DNA of 64,000 bases from Litoditis marina (taxonomy: Eukaryota > Nematoda > Chromadorea > Rhabditida > Rhabditidae): positions 12,251,690-12,315,689 of the forward strand of contig OZ038440.1 in the NCBI GenBank assembly GCA_964036275.1. Direction: 5' to 3'. The notes under the pieces were generated by a model. That model ran no database searches. It worked only from the letters and a program-made list of their open reading frames with translations, and had not been told where the DNA came from. Numbering within the stretch: the first letter of the stretch is position 1; every line of letters starts with the position of its first letter. The translations under genes and the position numbers were made by a program. Below are positions 1-10,970 of this stretch, one piece after another.

Positions 1-22
1 TATGAAACTCTTCACTTTCCAG

Positions 23-592
23 GTCGAATCGTCTTTCAGCCGTCAAAAGATCTCACTGGGTGGTCTATCCAAGGCGCTCAGAAGAAACTCTTCCAACCTC
101 TCGCAGCTTTCCCTTCAAGACGCTTGCGCAGCCGATGCTACACAGGTAAATTTCCCTCTCTCTATCTTTTTCTCTCTCTCCCTCTCTCTCTATTCCCTCT
201 GTTTTTTGATGCCCGACAACACCCATGAGCACCTTGTTGACCGTTTCACAGTGCGTGATTCAGATCCGAAAAATGGTCGCTGTTTCCCTATGGCTGTTGA
301 CCGAGTATCAGACTGAGAGTAAATATTTTCTAAATACACTAGTCACGACCTTTTCAATTGGAAAGCTGCTAAATTTGGTCGGTTTTCGGTTCGTACTAAC
401 GCATCACATACCAAACCATCTCTCTCCCTCTCTCTCTCTCTCTTTCTCTCTCTATCTCTCTCTCTTCCTCCCTCTCCATATCCCTCTCTCTTTCTCTTTC
501 TCTTTCTCTCTATCTCTCTTTCTCTTTCTCTTTCTCTTTCTCTTTCTCTTTCTCTTTCTCTTTCTCTTTCTCTTTCTGTTTATCTCTCTATC

Positions 593-623
<31 letters not shown>

Positions 624-1980
624 TCTATCTCTCCCTATTTCTCTCTCTTCTTTCTAATTCTTACTCAGTAATCTCAATTTTGTCCTTCTAGTCCTTCTCA
701 AATGTCTTCTTCCTACGTAGTCTGACGTTTAGTTAGTTGCAGCCTAATTAGTCTCAGCTAGTCAAATATCACCCCCTTTCGGCCCAATTAGTGTAGTCTT
801 GCAAACTTTCTATTTTTATACTCAAGTAATGTATGCTCATACTAGTGTATAGTCACGTGAAACGTGTGAAAAAAACGTGAACGGTTAACGTCAATATTTT
901 ATCAAGTTTGTTTGCATTTATGTAATAAAACTAAATGCTTATCTTTCAGATTGAGATCGATTTCACTTCGTTGACTCTCGAGTCGTTCTGTGTCAGTGTG
1001 GAGACACCCACTGGTGAAGTCGGAACCCTCAACTTCAGTCAGGTAATAATGATGTATAATTATATTAATATTAATGTAATACTAATGTTAATACAATCTG
1101 AGAAAACTAGTTTTACAAGCTGGTATTCGTTCTGAGCAGTTTCTCTCAGTGTAGTTGTTTATGTCGTTTGCCGAGTAGTTTATAAATTGAGGATGCGCCT
1201 TAATCACATTCTAAATGGAATGCAATTTGTTTTCTTCCGATATATTGTTCTTCGGGCGCTCTTCAAATTAGAGATTCTGAATACGGATTCAATTCTCGTA
1301 TTGTAAGAATTTTGACCACAATAATCAATAATTAATGTAAATTTCGTTCTGTTTGTCAGTTATCGTCCTGTACGGTGTACCAACAATAATCAATAATGAA
1401 TTTAAATTGGAATGAATAAACGAATGAGTGAATGAAATGTTTCATCATATTTACTAGTTATTTTTCAGTACGGCGCCACCCAGGTGTTCAAGCCGAGTCA
1501 GTCTGGCTGTGGACACGGCCAGTGGACTTTCCGCGTATACCAGATCATCGAAAACAGGTTGGTAGCTCCGGAAAAGTATTTCCGTTTCCGGCCATTTTCC
1601 GGCTGAGTACCGGACAACTGACGAACATATGAACCGAGTTTTCTAGACTATCTCCTCTAGTAACTCGGATGAACAATCATCAGTTTTGATAGTACTAAGT
1701 TCTAATCATAAGTGAAACGGGTTTGCATCGATTACAATCTGTGTGAAAAAACAGCATAAAGTTACAAGTGTAGGATGAGCCCCATCTCTAAATAGTAACA
1801 TATTTGTTGACAGCCATTCCTAAACTCCTTCTTTCCAGCCAGTCCGTGCTCCAAACGGAGACGATGCACCTAGACGGTGTGGGCTCCCTCTTCTTCTCGG
1901 TCGAAGACGACCTCGTCCCTCGTCTCTCCTCCCAGGAGTTCCTCTCCATGTCCGGACTCTGCAACAAGAACCGCCATTGA
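23..1980 (+). CDS. Unrecognised protein, C-terminal four exons (5' partial)
   Basis: Four exons join in phase: about 23-145, 950-1042, 1469-1557 and 1839-1980 (stop TGA). Each is bounded by a pyrimidine-AG acceptor and a GT donor, giving 148 codons. The 5' part of the gene lies left of the window. The visible protein has a Ser/Arg-rich start, then a compact stretch with aromatic and hydrophobic residues (GCGHGQWTFRVYQII, then MHLDGVGSLFFSVEDDL), and ends GLCNKNRH. I see no signal peptide, membrane segment or catalytic motif in this part and do not recognise the family. The uninterrupted phase across three introns and the less biased composition than the flanks make a real gene likely. Its function is unknown to me. 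The long intron between exons one and two in view contains the CT-rich tract at 408-655. Confidence 0.6.
150..660. repeat. Polypyrimidine tract with (TTTCTC)n microsatellite
   Basis: The first visible intron of the left-edge gene contains long CT runs at about 158-200 and 418-655, including a clean hexamer array of TTTCTC at about 525-577. Open frames across it translate only to Leu/Ser/Phe repeats, so it is not coding. Such tracts are polymerase-slippage products. Confidence 0.85.
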
Positions 1981-2458
1981 ACCCTGAGGTCAAATCCGAG
2001 GTCAAATGACCTCATTCAAGATTCCTAGTCGCCTAGTCCCTTACCTAGAACAAGCGCAAAAGTGAATGAAAATAGATTTCTGTGTCTTTTTGAGCGAATT
2101 CGTGAACTACGCTTGTTCTACGTAGCGGAGTCACGTTTGTTATTGATATGTCTATCCCCTAAAAGGGTCTTCTTTCCGTCTCAACGAGCATATAAACGGG
2201 GTCTCTGTTGGGTTGTCTCCTTCTCCACACATATGTTCTTCTCTTTCTTTTCCAACTCACGGGACTCTGTTCTGAGCTACCATTCAGTCTTCACGCGCAT
2301 TCGGGTTCCTTTCCATCATATACGTTTGTCTTTTTCGTGTTATAGCCTAATAACATTAGTAACTCGCCACACTTGTTGTATGCTAGTGAATGTACTAGTT
2401 GCGTGAAACGTGAGTTACCTCAATTCTGATGTGTTTCACACGTTTCACGTGGCTATAC
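847..2458. repeat. Pair of inverted 25-bp matches flanking three exons
   Basis: GTATAGTCACGTGAAACGTG followed by TGAAA at 847-871 recurs, with one mismatch, as its reverse complement at 2434-2458. The core AGTCACGTGAAAC is also the end of the dispersed MITE family at 8762, 12656 and 38800. These are therefore probably two solo or decayed copies in opposite orientation rather than the ends of one element. The three exons between them belong to the left-edge gene. Confidence 0.5.
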
Positions 2459-2930
2459 ATTTGTCTAGTCAAGTGATTAGCGTCTTATTTCTACAGTTTC
2501 CTGCCTAGTTTAGCTGACGCGCCGCCAGGGGCGGGGCTTAATTTAAGGGTCAAACTGTACTGTAACGCCTTTCTCCCGGGAAAGAAACGGGTGTATGGGA
2601 AACAATTTCTGTTCTGGGATCTCTCTGTCTCTCACTTCTCCTCTATTTATGTTTGTCCAGAATAGAATTTCACATATATATAATCTGTGCCCGGGTGAAA
2701 GCCGTTACTTCGAAATGTACTGTATTTACACTCCGTGTTAATCAATGTTATATTCCGACAATTACCATTATTTGGTGTTTTATGATTGTTTCAATAAAGT
2801 CTGATGAAATATGTTCTGTTCTTTTCATTGGAATGTTACGCATTAAAGAGCAATTGTTAAATATCAAAGTTTCGCGAACTACAGTGAATCCATGCTACTA
2901 CTATCAGTAAGACTGTCTGAAATGTCAGAG
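1981..2930 (+). terminator. 3' UTR and poly(A) signal of left-edge gene
   Basis: After the TGA at 1978-1980 there is no coding potential. An AATAAA at 2793-2798 is the first good poly(A) signal downstream, implying a 3' UTR of roughly 0.8 kb. A GC-rich patch at about 2520-2535 (CGCCGCCAGGGGCGGGGC) is the only compositional feature. Use of the signal is inferred. Confidence 0.4.
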
Positions 2931-3131
2931 AACAAATTGTCTCGAGTGAAATGTTCGAAACATGGCTGATTCGAAATGTTGCCGCAAGTTCTTGGTTCTG
3001 AAGAAGTTGGTTAGTTTTGAAGGAGAGACAGAATGAAATAGAAATGTAGGCATTGATATTGCTGAAAACTCAATACTGTATGTCAATACCACAAGACATA
3101 TAGTCATACTACATACAGAGGTGATAGAAGT

Positions 3132-3223
3132 TTGTGTTGTTGTTGTAGGATCTTCGCGTAGAGCAAGTTCCGTATTATATATTCAACCGAAATGCAGTAG
3201 AATCAAACTACAAACACAGCAGA
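3132..3223. mobile_element. Short hairpin MITE, TTTGATC family (copy 1)
   Basis: Imperfect inverted ends, TGTTGTTGTTGTAGGATC on the left and GAATCAAACTACAAACAC on the right, enclose about 60 bp. The right end matches the terminal motif TGTGTTTGTAGTTTGATC seen repeatedly in this window (about 3367, 5076, 7668, 11597, 15085, 16100, 18253, 18431, 18831). No transposase is encoded, so this is a non-autonomous foldback unit. Its target-site duplication is not clear. Confidence 0.6.
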
Positions 3224-3229
3224 ATCAAG

Positions 3230-4160
3230 TAACATTTACACTTTTTGCTCTCTTTGCCTAGTGCAAACCCTACAGATCGAATTCTGTATGAGTGTTGGCA
3301 TTGAATGATGTGACCAAGTTTGAGTTGTAGTTATTTGAAATCACATCACCAACACAGAGGGATATCACACTACAAACACAGCAACATGAGACTTCTACAC
3401 ACCTTACTTTGGCCGAAATACTTAGTACATCCCTATAACCCGTGACCGTATTTTTCAAAGCAAATCAAACAAAATTAAACATTGATCTTCCATAGTTTTT
3501 CGGTTCCTTTGCAAATTTGTAAAATATATGAAGAACAGAATGAGTAGTCTGCAATCCATCAATGCATAGTCACGTGTTGAAGGGCTAATGAATCTGTTAT
3601 AGTCTGTAACGGTGATCTTTGTCGAAAAATGGGTTATCACGACGTTCACGTTGACGAGGCTTCAGGCAGTATGCCAAAGTTGAAATAATGTTTCCCATGA
3701 AAACCTCATGGACATCTCAGGAACTAACTGTAAACTTTCAACCAAAAGCATCCATAGGATCTCATGAGAAGCTGATGATCATTGGTTCATGAGGTAACCT
3801 CATGAGGTTTGCAAGTGATTGCTACCGCGCCTGGTATTTAGACACTGTGTTTGTTCTCGTCTCAGCCTGCTACTTTCGCAGGTTGATCTCTGCTTTTTCA
3901 CTGCTACCATGTCGCTGGATGCTCGGTAGCACTTGCACACAGGTTGGTTTGTTGCCATTTTCACGGTAAAATCTCCTTTTTACACAATTTATGGCTAGAT
4001 ATTGTGTTTTTCTTCTCTGAATTGTTCTTTTTTAAGCGAAAGATAGTTGAAATTTGAAAAACAAGAAGAGATTTTAACAGTTTTTATATGAAGTAGCAGT
4101 ATTCTATCATTAGTTAGCTTCAATATCCAACTCTATTGAGCTGGGGCTCACCATTAGCCT
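3230..4160. other. Intergenic spacer without recognisable gene
   Basis: There is no open frame with coding character. It holds a second partial TTTGATC-family end (about 3363-3378) and a perfect short palindrome around 3787-3808 (CATGAGGT-A-ACCTCATG). Confidence 0.5.
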
Positions 4161-4165
4161 CGGCT

Positions 4166-4836
4166 TAGCTGGAAAAAATTCGTGCAATTCCCCAAAAGCT
4201 AGGCTTTGCACGTTATTCTCCAATTTCCCTGTGAAGTTTCCCAAGTCTTCAGCGTGTCTGGAGAAATACTGGAAAAACTGCACGTAGAGATGAGAACTTC
4301 AGAAAATACTCTTTTCCAATTTGTTGAATTGACCGATAGTATTGATGGAGCTAAAAAGTTTAAAGTTTTATTAAAAACAAAACTTTGGGGCAAAACCAAT
4401 TTTCAAGAATGTCCATCTCTAGGCCTTCAGAGAAGACTCGACCTAGCTAAAAAATCGTGCAATTTGACAAAACCATTTGGCCTTGCACGTTTTTCTCCGT
4501 TTCTCAAGTTTTTCAAGTCTTCAGTGTGTCTGGAGAAATACGTGAAAAACCGCACGTATAGATGGGGATTCTCAAAAAACACCCTGTTCCGATTTATTCA
4601 AGTTAACTTCTAGTATTGATTAAACTAAGAAGTAAATATTGTTATTTCAAAAAGGTTATGAAAGCCAGTATTCTCTTGAGCTGGGAAGTTTCATAGTGTG
4701 AAGGTGTGAAGAAACGAAATCGTGCAATTTCACAAAAAGATTAGGCTTTGCACGTTTTTTTTTTCGTTTCTCAAGTTTCCAAGTCTTCAGCGCGTCTGGA
4801 GAAATACGTGAAAAACGGCACGTAGATGCTGGAACC
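4166..4836. repeat. Three diverged copies of a ~140-bp unit upstream of the phosphate carrier
   Basis: Three blocks at about 4166-4315, 4447-4590 and 4712-4836 share, in order, TCGTGCAATT, a TTGCACGTT stretch, TTCTC and CAAGTCTTCAG, GTCTGGAGAAATAC, then GAAAAAC followed by GCACGTA. They are separated by unrelated AT-rich sequence and end only about 65 bp before the carrier's ATG. They could be decayed transposon copies or a repeated promoter/5' leader module. Confidence 0.65.
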
Positions 4837-4900
4837 AAAGAAAAGTTTCGTGTGGGAGATTCATTTTCTACTGACTTCTCTCCCGACTGGTTCGACTAAC

Positions 4901-7900
4901 ATGACTGGTAAGAGCCGCTCACCGCTTTCTGTCTCTGGGCTCATTCCTTCAAATGTTTCACTTCTTTCCAGACTCTAAGAAAATTCCCTTTGGCTCGGTG
5001 CCCTACTTCCTGGTTTGTGGCCTCGGCGGCAGTATCAGTGCAGGTGAGGGAGGTTACCATAATAGTTGTAGTTTGATCTACGGAACAAACGTCAAGTTTT
5101 TTGGTGCATAAAGCATGAACTTCTCATAGCCTTAAATTCAAGATTCGTAAAATGAATGAATATATTAATTCAATTGTACTGTGTTGATTAAACTGGAGAG
5201 TAGAATTTATAATATTGGTGTTTTCAATCGGTGCCGAAATTTCATTCTTTTCAGGTGGTACCCATCTGGCCATAACCCCTCTGGATCTGATCAAATGTAG
5301 AATGCAGACGAATGCGGCCAAATACAACGGAATCACGAACAGTCTCCGGATTACGGTAGCCGAGGTAGGTCAAATGGTGTCAGTCACTTACTATTAGAAG
5401 GAAAACTGGATTTTTCGACGAATTTTTGATAAGCAGAGTACTGTTGCGTATTTTCTAAAATTGTAGTGAAAATGTGCGTACACAGTAGCTTCTCCACGAA
5501 TGAAAAGTATCAGAATAAGACAGCATGTACCGCTTTTAGCTTGTGCTTTCCTTAGCGGTTCATCCAATGTATATGATACGTTAGTTACGATTTCAGTAGA
5601 TTTGGAACTTCTCTATGTTTTATGTGTTATCAACCCTAAATGTCGTTTCTATAGTTTCACAATTACAGGATGGAGTTTGTGGATTGGCTAGAGGATGGGC
5701 ACCTACTGCACTGGGTTATGGCTTGCAAGGATTCTCCAAGTTCGCCTTCTATGAGGTTAGCATCAAACTATGATTTTTGATGTTTCTTATTTTGTCTCGT
5801 ATCTTTTTTGTCTCTACCCCATACTTAAATCGATGAACCTCGTTACAGGTCTTCAAGATCAAGTACGCAGCTATGCTAGGGGAGGATAATGCTCACAAGT
5901 AAGTTTCTTACGCTTTTGAAAGCCTTTTTCCTGTTTTACCTCCAGTATTTTTCCTCCTAGTAGTAATTTCGAACGTTTACCCTTGTTTTTATATGGATAT
6001 CACTTGTAATATCTGTTTTCCAGGTACCGTTCTCTCGTCTTCCTGGCTGCTGCCAGCACGGCTGAGGGTATCGGAGACGTGGCACTCGCCCCCTTTGAGG
6101 CCGCAAAGGTAATTTTTAATTTTCTGGTCTCAGTCCGAAGTGAAAGTGCACATTTATCGCAGAAAAACTCGACAAACCATCGAATCTCGTTATTTGTTAC
6201 ATTTCGGATCAATATAATCATGATAAATCTGATTTCAGGTCCGTACCCAAACCGACCCCACCGCCCCGCGCACCCTGCGCCAATGTCTGCCTCTCATCTA
6301 TAAGGAAAACGGACTAAACGGACTGTTCAAGGTAAAAACAATTATTTTTTCAAACAAAACTCGTGGATGGAAACCAAAACAAACATACAAAAAATTGTGT
6401 GTTTAATTTTTTTTCAAATGTTCTCGATTGGAAACTTCTTTCAACGATTCAAGTGCATCTCTCCCAACTCGATAGTTATAGCAGTTTAAAACTAATAAGA
6501 TGTTGACAAACGAGAGTATTGTGTTTACTTCAAACGGACTGTGCTCAAAATAAAACTCAAAACTGTGCTCAAAATAAATGTGTTGAATATTGTGTTACAG
6601 GGTCTAGCTCCACTCTGGATGCGACAAATACCCTACACCGCCTCCAAGTTTGTCTGCTTCGAGTACACTATTGAGGTAATTTGGTTTCACCCCAGTTGCA
6701 ATTTGGTAGTTATAGTTTTTTATCTTGAAGTACCTATCTATTGGTAGGGAGTTTTTGCGAATTTAGAAAGTTCCACTGGCCCACTCAATTTCACTCAGCA
6801 CTTCTCTCGAACTTGTGTTTCCAATCTCATGAAAAATAAGTTCGGATGAAACAAAAACCAAAAAGTCTGATCGTACCGAGTGATTGATCAAGTTGTTGTC
6901 TTCAACTACTTTGTTTATTTTTTATTTTCTCCTCATTTTTCAGAATTTGTACAAGCATTTCATTCCGAAAGACCGCAGTCAGTGTAGCAAGAAAGAACAA
7001 ATGGGCGTGACTTTTGTGGCTGGATGTATTGCTGGTGAGCACAATAATTTCAACTTATCTCAACTGTTCAACATTTATTTTGTCGTCAATATTTTCGAAC
7101 CCCGCCCGAATGTACCCGTTTCTTAACATCCTCTCTTTGTGAGAAATGCTCAGTGGTTTTACAAACTGTAACTCTTCAAAATGCAACCTGAATATTAACT
7201 GCCCAATACTTTTCGTTTTCGTTCGGTACTTAGTCTATTAGTTGTCAATTCAGGTCGCACAGTATATTCACAGAATGTAAAAATATAATTGCAGGAGTGG
7301 TGTGCGCCTTGGTGTCTCATCCACCTGATGTAATTGTATCCCTGATGTACAAGAACTCCAATATGTCATTCAAACAGGCTGTCAGGTTGGTTGCTGTTGT
7401 AGCTTCTTGATCTATCTGCACTTGAAGGTTATGAATGTCGATCTTCCGGTAGCAGTATGAAATAAACAAGTTATACGACTTCTAGTTTGAGTCAGGATGC
7501 GAATTCAGACCGTATTTCATGAGACCCAGATAGGAGACACCTAGTTCGGATTCTCCTGCACATGGCCTCTGCCGCGAAGTAAATCGTTTGTGAATGCTCC
7601 TAATGGCAATACGCTCAGAAAAGAGCGGGTGGATACTGTACATTGTACATTTAGCTCGAAAAAGTTTCTAGTTTGATCTCATCACAATTGAGCAGGAGTT
7701 CGAATTTACTGTGTATTCAGATCAAAACACAACTATGTTATTGTTACTTTCTATATTGATTACTTTCAGCCACGTGGGAGTGCGTGGAATGTGGTCTGGG
7801 CTACGTGCGCGCATGTTGATGATAGCCTCCATCGCCGCGGCTCAATTGTTCATTGTGGACAGCACCAAGATGGCATTCAACCTCGAATCACCACCATTGA

Positions 7901-7911
7901 GGAAGCAATAA
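4901..7911 (+). CDS. SLC25A3: Mitochondrial phosphate carrier (SLC25A3 type), 11 exons
   Basis: This inner-membrane carrier imports phosphate with protons into the mitochondrial matrix for ATP synthesis. Exons: about 4901-4907, 4972-5043, 5255-5364, 5669-5755, 5849-5898, 6024-6108, 6239-6331, 6601-6675, 6944-7034, 7295-7385 and 7770-7911, joining in frame to 300 aa. Three carrier repeats are visible. Repeat 1 has the signature PLDLIKCRMQ followed by the phosphate-carrier-like KYNGI. Repeat 2 has APFEAAKVRTQTDP. Repeat 3 has the divergent SHPPDVIVSLMYK typical of phosphate carriers, followed by GVRGMWSGL. The start is the 7-nt first exon ATG ACT G. The protein begins almost at the first transmembrane helix, so it lacks the cleavable presequence of the vertebrate form. 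The three-copy repeat lies just upstream, and an AATAAA overlaps the stop. Confidence 0.93.
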
Positions 7912-7912
7912 A
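7907..7912 (+). terminator. Poly(A) signal overlapping the phosphate carrier stop codon
   Basis: The codons CAA TAA are followed by A, so AATAAA at 7907-7912 overlaps the stop at 7909-7911. If used, the 3' UTR would be only about 10-30 nt. No other AATAAA occurs in the following few hundred bases. Confidence 0.55.
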
Positions 7913-8242
7913 GATTTTCCAGAAAAGTGTTTTATTCAATCGAAACGAAAAATATTCTGAATGTCTCATTGTCCCAATGTCCCACCCAATGTCTCATTGT
8001 GTCATTTCCATTAACGCCAATCGCCATTGCATCGAGACCTCGTACTTTTTTACTCGAATGTCTCGTGAACCAGAATATAAGACGGGTCCAACTAAATGTT
8101 TTCAAAATTCCCGTTTTTTAACCAAAATGTTGTCAACGGAGTGGGTGTGACACGTAAACCATTATCTTGTCAAAGTTGCTGTTGTATCTGAGAAATATTT
8201 GAGCCAACCCAAATGACAAGCGCCAACATGAATATTGATGTC

Positions 8243-8340
8243 TGCCAAGTGATAATATCACTTCTCAACACTTGGCAAGTGATATTATCACTGCTCAACA
8301 TTTGGCAAGTGATATTATCACTGCTCAACACTGACAATTG
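8243..8340. repeat. Short tandem repeat, 30-bp unit with internal palindrome
   Basis: About three copies of a unit containing GGCAAGTGATATTATCACT followed by GCTCAACA. AGTGATATTATCACT is nearly self-complementary, so each unit can form a small hairpin. It is noncoding. Confidence 0.8.
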
Positions 8341-8386
8341 CCAAGAACTATCCTCTTTCTTGACACGTGTCAACAAGGTTTTGCGT

Positions 8387-8452
8387 CATGCGGGAATCGA
8401 ACCTGACCCCTTCACACCAAAAGCGAGACGCTTTCCACCATACTAAGCGGGC
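8387..8452 (-). repeat. tRNA-like sequence (SINE head or pseudo-tRNA)
   Basis: On the minus strand there is an A-box-like TAGTATGGTGG and a perfect B box GGTTCGATTCC about 45 nt later, spaced as in a tRNA. The T-stem and acceptor arms do not pair, so this is not an intact tRNA. A tRNA-derived SINE head or a decayed tRNA gene fits. Confidence 0.55.
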
Positions 8453-8761
8453 TACGTTCGTACACACACACACACCGGGGAGGTCATATTCATAACGGGA
8501 TGAGGATAGTTTATCGAATTATGGGTGCGAATCTTTGAAAGAGAAAAACGAGAAGCGGAAAAGGGAATATCGTAAACACTTAAACCTGCGATGTTGGGCA
8601 AAAAGTTGCTACTGGCTTTTAACTAGCTGAAATGTTTTTTTGATGTGAACGTTTAAATAAATTTCACTTTTATTATTTATGCAAATTGTTTTTTTTTAAT
8701 AAACTCATCCCTTTTAATACACTTATGTGTGACAACATTAATAGAATCAATTGCGGCGTTG

Positions 8762-8898
8762 TTGTATATACTAGAAGTAAACTGAATAGTCACGTAGAGT
8801 TGGTATTCTAATGAGAATTTGTGCACTTTGTCATTGCACGTTCCTGAGTTTTCTGTGTTTAACATGTTTCACGTGACTGTGCAATTGATTAACAGTAT
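8762..8898 (-). mobile_element. MITE, CACGTGAAAC family (copy 1)
   Basis: Reverse complement of the repeat also found at 12656-12790 and 38800-38933. The conserved blocks in order are TTGCACAGTCACGTGAAACA, GTTAAACACAG, AACGTGCAATGACAAAGTGC, CTCATTAGAAT and ACGTGACTATTC. The ends are imperfect inverted repeats (AGTCACGTGAAA against TTTACGTGACTA). No coding capacity. Confidence 0.7.
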
Positions 8899-8933
8899 AT
8901 AGCGCGGTCCTTTCTTTTTAAATACAGGTGCTC

Positions 8934-9005
8934 CCTTAGTGTAGTGGTAGTGCTCTTGCTTTTGGCCCAACGGCCAAGGGTTCGAATCCCCTCAACGGTT
9001 TGGCA
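8934..9005 (+). repeat. tRNA-like sequence (SINE head or pseudo-tRNA)
   Basis: It has an A-box-like TAGTGTAGTGGTAG and a B box GGGTTCGAATCCC. The T-stem pairs for most positions, but the 3' acceptor strand expected to match GCTCCCT is absent. It shares TTGCTTTTGG in the anticodon-arm region with the tRNA-like element at 8387-8452, suggesting one SINE family. It is not an intact tRNA. Confidence 0.55.
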
Positions 9006-10860
9006 CGTGTCAAAATGAATCAGTGCAAATGGCAAATGGTAAAGATGATCCCTTTGGGTGACAAGTGACAAAAGAACTCCGTTCACTTAGCATTTGCCAA
9101 AAGAATCTGAATCTCATTGTCAAATGCCAACATCGCGTTGACAAGAAAACTAAAGTTGTGTCATTTCGACCGCAAGGCGCAAGAAAAAGTTTCCGTTCAC
9201 AGATTGACAGAATTCCGTGAATTAGTCTGAATTTTGAAAAAAAATATAGTTGGAACCGTCTTATATTCTCAACCAACGTGCCACGCACTTTACCAGTTGG
9301 CATGTCAGCGAGTCGCATGTGGTAAGTGTCTCAGAACTGATGGAAAAGGTTTTTATTTTCAAAATACCGCATGCTGGCTGGCAATCTTGTCTTCAGAAAA
9401 GCATGGCTACGGAAAAACTCAATTCAAATGAGCACGTTGGTTACAATTTTTCATTCAAGGCTTTCAATATGTACAAAATGTGAAGATCATCAAACAAGTA
9501 GCGTGTCGAGTCTGTATATTAGATTCAGTGGAGATCCTGATAGGATTATCTGTAAAAGAACCAGCATTTTGAATCGAGTTGACGAAGCCGAGTTTTCAAA
9601 TTATGAACAGAATCCAGTTAAGGTTCAAACTTTTCGACACAATGTAAGTTTTCCAGTTTTGAGACGCGAAAATTCCGAGTTTCCGCGCTGAAATTTTCTT
9701 TCGAGTCACAGAAGCGGTCATAAAACGAACAGAAATATCAAAAGTGGTGATCAACACAAACACATTCTGGTATCCCAGAGGATCGATGTAGGAATGATAC
9801 TCTGGGAATTCACTGACTCGGCCCCCGCCGACTGAGTCGAAATTAAGACGGCAACGACAATGTCGCTGCCGTGCGAATTTTTCCTCATGAAAATAGCATA
9901 TGTTTTGAGGAGACGCAGGCTGATAAACAACAGTTAAAACTGAGACGGCAGTGACATTGTCGCGGCCGTCTCACGTTTTACTCATAGTAGCGACTATACC
10001 TGTCTTTTCTGTCTTCCCGAAAATCCCCTTCGATGTCGAGCATCTTCCCTACCGAAAGAAGCACTCACATAGCCACTGGGTTCAATACGGGGGTGAACCG
10101 AACAGTTCCTGGAAATCAATATTGAAACTTGAAATTGAAGGAAACCGCTAACTCAGCACGTGACAGAATCTCACCCTTCATTCTATTTCCCCTTGGGGTC
10201 ATATACATCCATACATATACAGTGTGGACATAACGGTGATTGTCCAAAACGGCTCATTATCTCCAATAGTGCTAGCGAGAGAGGGTGAAACATGTCTTGG
10301 TTGGGATTGAGACTTCAAAAGCCTACACTAGCACAAAGATGTTTGAATATATATCCCTATGCATATATGGATGGTCACAAATGTTTTCTATGTCTTATTA
10401 GGTGGGATGACATTTATGTCTATCCGCGGTGTTGCGAAGTGCGGCCGTTCACTGTACTCTGTGGTAGAAATCTGATCTACGAAGTGGCATTGGTTAGGGG
10501 CAACGTTACTAACTGAACCGTCTTGACACTGGATAGCATTGTTGCATGCATGATCGAACTATTCGATTTTTGGTATAGAGTTACAAGAACGGGCAAACTC
10601 AAAACAGTGCAGAATTTATGTCTTATTACTATGTATTTTGCGACCGTCTATTGCATCCCTCTGTTTTTACACATGGCGCAGCCAACGTGCATACATCTCA
10701 TCCCAGCCAAACATGCCAATCCGGATGATCTCTTTACAAAACATATCTTCATTACAACGTCTCTTTCAAGATAACTATTGTCCCACAAATCATTCGCCGT
10801 CGTCCAGCACTGTTAAATTGCATGTAATATTATGTGCGCGTAACAGGGTGACCATACCCT
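9006..10860. other. Intergenic spacer with hairpins, no supported gene
   Basis: No open frame here shows splice-consistent or family-like coding sequence. Two GC-rich hairpins lie at about 9846-9876 (GACGGCAACGACA paired with TGTCGCTGCCGT) and 9941-9974 (GAGACGGC paired with GCCGTCTC). Between them is GAGGAGACGCAGG, a motif that recurs at 15560 and 17650. Confidence 0.5.
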
Positions 10861-10970
10861 TTTTCTTTTCACTTTTCCTCCCCATTTACTCATTTGGAGT
10901 GCCACATACTATGTGGAAGTCACGTGTTAAATCACGAATAAATCTATTCTATTCTATTCTATTCCAGTTG
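10860..10970 (+). mobile_element. Probable LINE 3' end with (TCTAT)n tail
   Basis: A sequence ending ACGAATAAATCTATTCTATT and continuing as TCTAT repeats resembles the 3' tail of non-LTR retrotransposons of the CR1/Jockey group, which end in AATAAA plus a short tandem tail. I see no reverse transcriptase upstream, so it would be a strongly 5'-truncated copy. The family assignment is inference. Confidence 0.4.

Noticed and set aside
225..671. 148-aa open frame rich in Leu, Ser and Phe
   Set aside because: It is a translation of the CT microsatellite and lies within an intron.
7791..8150. 119-aa plus-strand frame overlapping the end of the phosphate carrier
   Set aside because: It is a shifted reading of the last carrier exon and continues into noncoding sequence.
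8934..9005. Functional tRNA gene
   Set aside because: Good A and B boxes, but there is no 3' acceptor strand to pair with GCTCCCT.
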